From assembly GCA_963681505.1 (NCBI GenBank), contig OY811976.1, positions 9,962,845 through 10,026,844 on the forward strand: a stretch of DNA of 64,000 nt, read 5' to 3'. Positions 55,113 through 64,000 of the stretch are shown here, one piece after another. The translations under genes were made by a program, and so were the position numbers. The stretch comes from Eunapius fragilis. Its lineage: Eukaryota > Porifera > Demospongiae > Spongillida > Spongillidae. The notes beneath the pieces are model-generated. The model searched no databases, was not told where the DNA came from, and worked only from the letters and a program-made list of their open reading frames with translations. How positions within the stretch are numbered: the stretch's first letter is position 1; every line of letters begins with the position of its first letter.

Positions 55113-56004
55113 TTGTGCTGTGGTTGCGTGTAAAAGTTTGCGCACGCGCATATGGATCGCTTTTATTCTCTTGCTACGGCCTCATACCTTTGCAGACCGT
55201 ACTCCATGCGTGCATTAATCCTCTTACTCATTTCATCAGCCTCCCATCAACTTTCTATTTTTTCGGTAACTTTATGACGTCAGGTATCAGTAGGCGTCGC
55301 AAACTGCCCGTATATATCCTCGGTGGTTACAGTCACATTTAATTATATTCGCAGCATGGCAATAATCTAGGCATTTGGACACAATCAATTGCATGCGATA
55401 TTGCTGCACCGATGGATGAACGAGGCCGCACACCATACGAAGCCATCTTCTACCACTGCATAGCGTAGTCGGTTGACTGCACGAACCATATCCTATTAAA
55501 TGGATTGCCATGGTGATGTATAACTTACTGTGTGCCTTCTCTTCATCTTGGCAAGATTAGCGCTCGTGAAGGCGCGGTGGTAAGAATCTGCGGTGACCAG
55601 TCTTGTGATTTGGCCAACCGCTTCCGCGGCAGAAGGCGGTACCTGTGTGTTGTGTGTTGTGTGTGTGTGTGTGGGGGGGGGGGGGGTAAGTGGGAGGCGG
55701 TAATAAAGCAGCCAATTACCCTTTGAGTGCCGCTAGAAGCGTTTGTCCTATGTGACTTCTGGTCACTGCTTTCGTGGTAGCGGTCTATCACCCTCTGTTT
55801 TCTAAGAGCCTCGAGGTGGCAAGTTTCCATCATCAGTGGGCGGGGCTCAAAAATTGTGTGTATGGGTGGGGCTCATTAGACCAGTTATAAATGGCTCCCA
55901 CTGCGTACCCAGTCGAGCACTCCTGCGTCGAAGCGGTTCGCAGCGTACATTTGTCACTGGCTTGAGTGGAATTCGGCAGGAAAAAAAAAAAAACCGCGGG
56001 GAAA
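55113..56004. other. Region upstream of the class III myosin gene
   Basis: Presumed promoter and 5' UTR of the myosin. Several short frames exist on both strands (for example minus-strand ATG at 55833) but none has recognisable sequence or a convincing exon partner. A G-tract of 14-15 bases lies at 55672-55686 after a (GT)n run. Confidence 0.45.
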
Positions 56005-59000
56005 ATGTATACAGACAGTCTACAGCTTGTCAGAGACTTCCCTAGTCCGAACGGCATCTGGGAACTGATTGAAAATATAGGTCAGTAGGTTTGGACACCC
56101 TCCCTCCAGCGTCTTCTTGTAGTAACAATAGCTTTCCGCAGGCGAAGGGAACTATGGGGAAGTTTTCAAGGGACGAAACATACAGACGGGTCAGATCGCC
56201 GCCATCAAAGTGATGGATGCGGTACTCGAGAAAGAAGAAGACATTAGAGCGGAACTCAACGTCTTCCAAAACCACTCCGCCCACCCAAATCTTGTTAAGT
56301 TCTTCGGGGCATTCGTGAAGAGGGACTCTGTTGCTGAAGAGCAGATTTGGATAGTGATGGAGGTAAGACAAGGCCAAGAGAAGCCCTTGCTGATAGCTCT
56401 CTTAACAGTGATAGTGGGAAGGCCTGACATGATGTATTCCTTTTCACTATTCTTTCTGCTGTTATTCTTGTTCTCTTGATCGCTTCCCTCTCATCATTGT
56501 TCCTTGACATATTCTCCCTCTCTCATCCTTCCTTATACAATTTTCTTACTCCTCTTGTCTCTCTTTCTCCTCCTATACTCTTCCTCCCCTCCTCTTTCCT
56601 TCCTCCTCCCCTCCTCTTCCTCCCCTCCTCCTCCTTCCTCTTCCTCCTCCTTCCTCCCCTCCTCTTCCTCCCCTCCTCTTTCCTCCTCCTCCCCTCCTCT
56701 TCCTCCCCTCATCCTCCTCCTTCCTCCTCCTCCTTCCTCCTCCTCCCTCCTCCCCTCCTCCCCTCCTCCCCTCCTCCCCTCCTCCCCTCCTCCCCTCCTC
56801 CCCTCCTCCCCTCCTCCCCTCCTCCCCTCCTCCCCTCCTCTTTCCTCCTCCTCCCCTCCTCTTCCTCCCCTCATCCTCCTCCCCTCATCCTCCTTCCTCC
56901 TCCTCCCTCCTCTTCCTCCCCCTCCTCCTTCCTCCTCCTCCCCTCCTCTTCCTCCCCCTTTCCTCATCTTCTCATCCTCTAGCTTTGCTCCGGGGGTGCA
57001 GTGACAGATCTAGTCAAAAAGATACGCAACAGAGGATCAGAGTTGCCCGAAGACATCATCTCCTACATTCTTCGGGAAGTATTGGAAGCCCTAAAGTATC
57101 TTCACTCTAGTGGGGTCATGCATCGAGATGTCAAAGGTCACAATGTCCTCCTGACCACCGATGCCCACGTCAAGGTCATAGACTTTGGAATATCAGCAAT
57201 AGTCGGCTCGGCCAACAGCAGACGTCACACAGCCATTGGTACCCCATACTGGATGGCCCCTGAAGTAAGAAAATGACATTAATGTATCCATGGCTCGCAT
57301 GGTGGGGAAAAAAAATCTATTTACTGTGCCACACATATTCCCTGGTGATGAATACCTATAACTGTACCTTTGATGTTCACAGGTCATCGCCTGTGAACAG
57401 CAGTATGACTGTGATTATGATGTAAGAGCGGACATTTGGTCTTTGGGGATCACAGCTATTGAGATAGCAGACAGCACACCCCCCATGTTCGGAGAGAACC
57501 CTTTGAGGGCTTTGTTCAAGATTCCACGGTCAGTAGTCATGTGACATCTCTCCAAGTAGTCATGTGACATCTCTCCAAGTAGAGTAATGTGCTATGCTCA
57601 CCATGCAGCTCTGTGTGCACTGAATAAATCTGATCCTGTCAATCTTATTTATCCAGAAACAAGCCTCCAACTGTCCAGGTCCCATCTCGGTGGTCGAAAG
57701 GAATGAACAGTTTCATTGCACAGTGTCTTATAAAGAACTTTGAAGAACGGCCTACAGCTAGCCAGCTGCTGAAACATGAATTTATTCACTTTGTTCCATC
57801 TGATCCCAAAATGGCAAGTTTCTATTCAAAAGTTCTGTGCACATCAAATTACTTGCTGTGTATGTGTATGTGTGTATGTGTGTCAAACAGCTGAGGAAAA
57901 AGCTTATGGCCCTGATGGACATGTACCAGAACTCAAGCTGTGAGCCAGAGAGTCCTCACGAGTCAGAGGCCCGCAATGCTCCCACCAAGTGAGCTTGGGG
58001 TGGGGGGGGGGGGGGGGTGTTGGGTGCACCCCCTAGCATTGAAATGAGGTAGGGGGGTTGGGTGCACCCTAGCATTTGAAATGAGGGGGGTTTGGGGAAG
58101 TATTTAGTGCAAAGAATATTGTAAATGTGTATATATACATTCATTATAATAATTCATGTGGCAAGGTTCCCCTTCATGAAAACAGTGGGTACACAAGAAT
58201 TAACAAAGGACTTAGCAACGCTGGAAGTGATTGATGAGGTTAGCACACACCTTCCTCAACACAAAAGTGAATGACCCATCACTCTTAGAATGTGCTGATT
58301 GCCCATCTGATGAAGAGATATCAAAAAGCCATGGTTTACACCTTTGTTGGGGATGTGCTTGTGTCCGTAAATCCTTTCAAGAAACTTAACATATATGATG
58401 AAAGTGTAAGTTTGCCAATCACTTTCATCATGTCTAGTTTAATTTCAATAGGCCGTACAATTTTTCCTAGTACTCAAAGGCGTACTGTGAGCCCTTGTGT
58501 CGGCACAGCTCACCCCACATCTATGGGGTAGCATATGATGCCTTTGCATCCATGACTCGAGAAGGCAGGAACCAGTGTTGTGTTGTGTCTGGTGAGAGTG
58601 GAGCTGGGAAAACGGAAGCCTCCAATCTGCTGGTTCAGCACCTCATGAGGTTGGGAAGGGCAGAAACAAAGAAACTCGAAGAGAAAATTCTATTGGTAAA
58701 CATTTCTTTGCGCACGCGATGTTTGGAAGGTCAACAGGGCCATAGAAACCTCTACACGAAACATAGGCTTGCATGTAACAATTTCGATTAATGTAGTTGA
58801 ACTAATAATATCCATGTAATACAGTTTTTGCCCGCAACATTGTATGATTTAAATGCTGATTAGTGCGCGAGAAGCGCGCGTAATTTAGTACACGTGGACA
58901 CGTGTTGTCAAGTAGAAGTAAAACCAGATAAGACCTTTTCAGTTTCGAGTTCTGCAACGTTGTGTTGTATTCTATCAAGGGTTTGTTAAATGTGGTCATG

Positions 59001-62000
59001 TACTGGCACGCCAAAGTTATGTTTCCTGCACATGTTGGAACAACTCTCATGTCTTTGAGGTACAGTGAGCCACTTGTGACGAAGGATAGTAGGAATCTAT
59101 CATTACTTAAATCGTTATCGTTCAATGTTTCCCTCACGCACGTTCTGTGGGTAGATCTGCACACACACTACACACTGTGTTCTTTGGGTAGACCTGTACA
59201 CACACTACACACTGTGTTCTTTGGGTAGACCTGTACACACACTACACACTGTGTTCTTTGGGTAGACCTGTACACACACTACACACTGTGTTCTTTGGGT
59301 AGACCTGTACACACACTACACACTGTGTTCTGTGGGTAGACCTGTACACACACTACACACTGTGTTCTTTGGGTAGACCTGTACACACACTACACACTAT
59401 GTTCTTTGGGTAGACCTGTACACACACTACACACTGTGTTCTTTGGGTAGACCTGTACACACACTCCACACTGTGTTCTTTGGGTAGACCTGTACACACA
59501 CTACACACTATGTTCTTTGGGTAGACCTGTACACACACTACACACTGTGTTCTTTGGGTAGACCTGTACACACACTACACACTGTGTTCTTTGGGTAGAC
59601 CTGTACACACACTACACACTATGTTCTTTGGGTAGACCTGTACACACACTACACACTGTGTTCTTTGGGTAGACCTGTACAGACACTACACACTGTGTTC
59701 TTTGGGTAGACCTGTACACACACTACACACTGTGTTCTTTGGGTAGACCTGTACACACACTACACACTGTGTTCTTTGGGTAGACCTGTACACACACTAC
59801 ACACTGTGTTCTTTGGGTAGACCTGTACACACACTACACACTGTGTTCTTTGGGTAGACCTGTACACACACTACACACTGTGTTCTTTGGGTAGACCTGT
59901 ACACACACTACACACTGTGTTCTGTGGGTAGACCTGTACACACACTACACACTGTGTTCTTTGGGTAGACCTGTACACACACTACACACTGTGTTCTTTG
60001 GGTAGACCTGTACACACACTACACACTGTGTTCTTTGGGTAGACCTGTACACACACTACACACTGTGTTCTTTGGGTAGACCTGTACAGACACTACACAC
60101 TGTGTTCTGTGGGTAGACCTGTACACACACTACACACTATGTTCTTTGGGTAGACCTGTACACACACTACACACTGTGTTCTTTGGGTAGACCTGTACAC
60201 ACACTACACACTGTGTTCTGTGGGTAGACCTGTACACACACTACACACTATGTTCTTTGGGTAGACCTGTACACACACTACACACTGTGTTCTTTGGGTA
60301 GACCTGTACACACACTACACACTGTGTTCTTTGGGTAGACCTGTACACACACTACACACTGTGTTCTGTGGGTAGACCTGTACACACACTACACACTATG
60401 TTCTTTGGGTAGACCTGTACACACACTACACACTGTGTTCTTTGGGTAGACCTGTACACACACTACACACTGTGTTCTGTGGGTAGACCTGTACACACAC
60501 TACACACTGTGTTCTTTGGGTAGACCTGTACACACACTACACACTGTGTTCTTTGGGTAGACCTGTACACACACTACACACTGTGTTCTTTGGGTAGACC
60601 TGTACAGACACTACACACTGTGTTCTTTGGGTAGACCTGTACACACACTACACACTATGTTCTTTGGGTAGACCTGTACACACACTACACACTGTGTTCT
60701 TTGGGTAGACCTGTACACACACTATACACTGTGTTCTTTGGGTATACCTACCTGCATGGGGGGAGGAGGACTGGAGGAGGGGAGGTTAGGGGAAGATAGA
60801 TGTCCTACAAACACTTGTGGCGTAATCTCCATCACGTTACTTTATATAATTGAGTAACATGGTTTGACCAGATCGGGTGTGACTGCCATGAATTGAGATG
60901 TCTTGTGTGATGTGACGGGTTCAATGTATTTTGATATGATATATTATAAAATAAGAGATGTGAATTTTGATATGCTGGTTTATTGAAGCCAGCGATGTAT
61001 GCTGTGTTGTTATGCTTTGCTTCACCATGGCAACATTTGTCACCTAACTTAAACAGTGACAAAATGCCTGGGCAAGTTCGTGTATATATATTCGGTGCAG
61101 TTTCTCGTCCCCAGGCTCTATTTTTATATTAAAGCTAGCAGGACAAAAAAATCCCGCTAACTTTAATTTAAAAATAGGGCCTGGACAACAAATCTCATTG
61201 ATCTAAACCTAACCTCTCCCCACACATTGCACACCACGCCCACATCACAACATGCCACACCCACATCATACTATGCCACACCCCTCTATTAGCTCAACCC
61301 CCTCCTGGAGTCATTTGGCAATGCTCGCACCGTCATTAACAACAACTCATCAAGGTTTGGCAAGTACTTAGAGCTCCACTTCACCCCCGAGGGACACATC
61401 ATTGGTGCACACATCTCCGAGTACCTGCTGGAGAAGTCCAGGGTTGTCTCCCAGGCCAGGTGGGCGGGGTTAATGCTATATGGGTGTGGTTTTTATGGAT
61501 GGGGACCAGGTGACCAGGTTTTGATCATGTTTGAATGTATCGACTTTTTTCTCAGACGTGAGAGGAATTTCCATATATTTTACTATCTTCTGTCGGGACT
61601 GTCAGCACGACAACAACTTGCAAAGTACAAGCTGGGAGGAGGTCACCAGTACAGGTATGGTACCACACCTGGCACTAAGGGGTCTGAGGGCATGGTATGG
61701 ACCATGTCGTTGCATCACGTGCCCCGCCTCTCTCTCTCTTCCCCTCCTCTCCTTCTCCCCCCTCCCCCCCTAGATACCTGGAGCACAGGGGCACTGGAAA
61801 GGCAAGTCAGAAGAGGCTAGCATTCAATGAGAAATTTGATTTGGTGCAGAATGCATTTCGTCTGTTTGGTTTCAGCCAGCAAGTAAGTGTTTCTATGGAA
61901 ACCATTGATTTATTTGATACCACAAATTCATGTTAGGAATTTGACAACATCTGCAGTATCCTAGCAGCCATTTTGAATATTGGAGACATCAAGATAGACA

Positions 62001-64000
62001 ATGACTTCAAGTCGCACATAGAAGTGAGCATGATAGCTGGCTGGGATTCGGTTACTGATGGTATGTTGTACCATGTTAACCGCTGCAAAAATGACATGAC
62101 ATGTTATTTGTGTTAAGTTGGAAGCCTGTTAGGTGTAGATGCGACTCACGTTGGGTCTGTGCTAACGTCCTCACAAGTGATCACCCACGGAGAAACGATA
62201 ACGCGATCCAACACATTGGAGCAGGCTATCAACTGTCGTGATGCTATGGCCAAGGCCTTATATGGGAGGCTGTTCAATTGGATTGTGAACAAGATCAATC
62301 CAACGTTAAACCCTCCTGGTGAAAAGTGGGTAATACGTCAGTGTGATAAAAGAAGTGTGGGTGCATAAGTGCATGTGTGTTATGTATGCACTCACCTGAG
62401 TGTTGCCTCTTTCCCTCCTCTCCCTCCTCCTCCTCCTCCTCCTCCTCCTCCTCCTCCTCCTCCTCTCTCATAGAGCCCACAAGCTTCTCAGTATCGGAAT
62501 TCTTGACATCTTTGGATTTGAAAATTTCCGACAGAACTCCTTTGAGCAGCTGTGCATCAACATTGCTAATGAGCAGCTGCAGTTTTATTTTAACCAACAC
62601 ATCTTTGCATGGGAGCAGGTACAGAACCAAGGGGAGGGGCCAGGGGAGGGGCCAGGAGAGGGAGGGGAGAAGGAGAGCAAACATAAGGAAAGGGGTTATG
62701 GAGTTTGACAGCATTGTTAACTTTTAAAGATAACAGAGTTTGTGTGTGTGTGTGGAGTGTGGTTTTGTGAGATAATACAGTGCAAATGGTTATAGCTCAA
62801 ATGATAACTTAACTCCTTCTCTTCTCTTACCTTGTAGGAGGAATATGAAAGAGAAGGGATTTCTGGTCATATGGTGACATACACAGACAACAGACCACTA
62901 CTGGAGCTTCTGCTGAATGTATGGAATGCACAGACCAGACCCCTAAAGCCCCCTTTCCCAGACCCCTAGAGCTCCCCCTCCCCAGATCCCTAGAGTTAAC
63001 TCTCCCTAGTCCATTAGAACTCCCCTCCCCAGACCTCTAGAGCTCACCCCTAGAGTTCCCCTCACAATACCCCTAGAGCTGCCCTCCCCATACCCCTATC
63101 TCCCCTTCGCTAGACCCCCTCCCTAGACCCCTGGAGCACCCCCTCCCCAGACCCTCATTACTTCCTTTCAATGGCCCCCTGTTCCTCCATTATGATTTTT
63201 TTTTGCATTTGCTGTGCATGATTCACATTTCACAGCGTCCAATGGGATTGCTCGCACTACTCGATGAGGAAAGCAGGTTTCCAAAGGCAACAGACATGTC
63301 TCTTGCAATCAAGCTCCATGGTAACTTCAGGACATCACCCTACTACCTCCAACCCAAGGACAATGGAGTTAACTTCACTATCATGCACTATGCCGGCCCT
63401 GTAAGGTGATAAGTGGTATGGGCCACCCCACGGTAATACCTTTCCCCCTCCTCCTCCTCCTCCTCCTCCTCTCCCTCCCCCTCCTCCTCCTCCTCTCCCT
63501 CCTCCTCCTCTTCCTCCTCCTCCTCTCCCTCCTCCTCTTTCTCTCCCTCTTCCTCCTCCTCTCCCTCTCCCTCCTCCTCTCCCTCCTCCTCTAAGGTGGT
63601 GTACGACACAACAGGGTTCCTGGAGAAGAACAAGGACACGATGAAACAGGAGCTCACCACCCTCCTTGGCTCCTCCCAGAACACCATCGTGCGTGCCCTG
63701 TTCTCTACTGCTCACCTCACCCACACGGGCAACCTTGCCCTCTCGCCAGCAACCAAAGCTGCACAGCCCTCCGCAACACCACTGTTTAGCCGAAGAGCGC
63801 CTGCCGACGTCGCTTTAAAAGTGATTGGACGGGGCCCAGAAGGGGCGGGGTGGGGGGTTTTGCGGAAAAAAAAGGTGGTCAGTCACTGTGTCACTGTCAG
63901 GGTCGTTAGACCAACAAATGTGATTCACTGATTCACGGCCCTATCAATACACCCTCATTTAAGGCCTTAGAGATTGTTCACGCACCCTGCCATATGATGT
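56005..64000 (+). CDS. MYO3: Class III myosin (MYO3/NINAC type): kinase plus motor, cut by the right window edge
   Basis: Exons: 56005-56080, 56142-56362, 56983-57264, 57383-57528, 57657-57813, 57891-57988, 58166-58238, 58289-58405, 58471-58695, 61293-61459, 61556-61654, 61774-61882, 61937-62060, 62133-62325, 62474-62618, 62838-62918, 63236-63400, 63596-about 63819. The kinase (residues about 18-290) has [34 protein letters not shown] and GTPYWMAPE, all intact, and resembles STE20/MYO3 kinases. The motor follows: [16 protein letters not shown]-loop GESGAGKT, switch [33 protein letters not shown], switch [23 protein letters not shown] and HYAGP. Class III myosins move on actin and carry a regulatory kinase at protrusion tips. 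Intron 5 has a GC donor (ATG/GCAAGT). The 3' limit of the last exon is uncertain; lever arm and tail are outside the window. Confidence 0.94.
56480..56980. repeat. (TCC)n-rich polypyrimidine array in myosin intron 2
   Basis: About 500 bases of CTCCTCCCCTCCTCTTCC motifs end at the acceptor CATCCTCTAG of exon 3, forming an enormous polypyrimidine tract. A core of CTCCC CTCCTCCC units lies at 56745-56840. Confidence 0.95.
57528..57582 (+). repeat. 23 bp tandem duplication next to the exon 4 donor of the myosin
   Basis: AGTAGTCATGTGACATCTCT plus CCA occurs twice, beginning four bases inside the intron, so the donor itself is not duplicated. Confidence 0.85.
59155..60750. repeat. 1.6 kb array of a 37 bp minisatellite in myosin intron 9
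   Basis: About 43 units of CTGTGTTCTTTGGGTAGACC, then TGTACACACACTACACA. Variants (CTATGTTC, TTCTGTGGG, ACAGACACT) recur in blocks. The host intron (58696-61292) is otherwise unique sequence with no extra exon seen. Confidence 0.97.
61105..61187. repeat. Palindrome of about 83 bp in myosin intron 9
   Basis: TCCCCAGGCTCTATTTTTAT, then ATTAAAGCTAGCAGGA, is mirrored by TCCCGCTAACTTTAATTTAA, then AAATAGGGCCTGGA, around a short A-rich loop. Possibly a tiny MITE. Confidence 0.8.
62408..62472. repeat. (TCC)n tract before the exon 15 acceptor
   Basis: About 14 TCC units within CTCCCTCCTCCTCC directly precede the acceptor CTCATAG of the switch II exon. Confidence 0.95.
62925..63175. repeat. Degenerate CCCTAGAGCTCCCCTCCCCAG repeat in myosin intron 16
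   Basis: About ten diverged units containing AGACCCCTAGAGCTCCCC, the oldest-looking array in the window. The rest of the intron (63176-63235) is the acceptor region. Confidence 0.8.
63436..63594. repeat. (TCC)n polypyrimidine tract before exon 18 of the myosin
   Basis: CTCCTCCTCC and CTCTCCCTCC units run to the acceptor CTCTAAG. Third independent (TCC)n tract of this gene placed exactly at a 3' splice site. Confidence 0.95.

Noticed and set aside
55287-55833. Possible divergent minus-strand gene sharing the myosin promoter
   Set aside because: Several ATG-initiated frames exist, but none shows a domain, good donor and matching acceptor; kept as intergenic.
62295-63724. Glu-rich minus-strand frames opposite the last myosin exons
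   Set aside because: Created by antisense reading of (TCC)n tracts; the plus strand holds conserved myosin motor exons.

Overview
The window is metazoan nuclear DNA. Every gene I can read is split into many short exons with canonical GT-AG (and three GC-AG) introns. The gene set (UBE4-type E4 ligase, RAMA-MPN protease, class III myosin, hAT transposon) is animal. Two further tandem gene pairs, a geranylgeranyl-reductase-like flavoprotein and a GtaA/DUF4965-type glutaminase, are rarely seen in bilaterians. With compact spacing and repeat-filled introns, this suggests an early-branching animal, most likely a sponge. That placement is an inference.

Layout, left to right. (1) 1-11244, minus: UBE4A-like ubiquitin conjugation factor E4, N-terminal half; its U-box end lies off the left edge, and one 6.8 kb intron is almost wholly minisatellite and MITE. 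(2) 11716-15126, minus: single-pass membrane protein with one Ig-like domain and a long tyrosine-rich tail containing two coding minisatellites. (3) 15127-18660: intergenic, with inverted minisatellite arrays and a 661 bp foldback element. (4) 18661-23728, plus: MPND, complete with RAMA and JAMM domains. (5) 24043-27875 and 28736-31460, minus: tandem geranylgeranyl-reductase-like genes with the same nine-exon structure. (6) 32276-39723 and 41402-52171, minus: tandem 18-exon secreted glutaminase-like genes inside a segmental duplication. The second copy has a stop codon just after its signal peptide and a 3058 bp hAT transposon in intron 1 with a clean 8 bp target duplication. (7) 52172-56004: nested MITEs, palindromes and a 43 bp poly-G tract. 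(8) 56005 to beyond the right edge, plus: class III myosin (MYO3/NINAC type), with an intact kinase followed by most of the motor.

The genes do not form an operon or a shared pathway; only the two tandem pairs are functionally linked. The most unusual feature is the repeats. Nearly every larger intron carries a minisatellite. At several exons the repeated unit is itself a copy of the exon-intron junction, so real splice sites sit inside arrays of decoy copies. The duplicated glutaminase introns act as a natural experiment: the same arrays differ several-fold in copy number, and one array can be seen arising from a single-copy sequence. Exon coordinates below come from splice consensus, reading-phase continuity and similarity to families recalled from memory; no alignment software was run.
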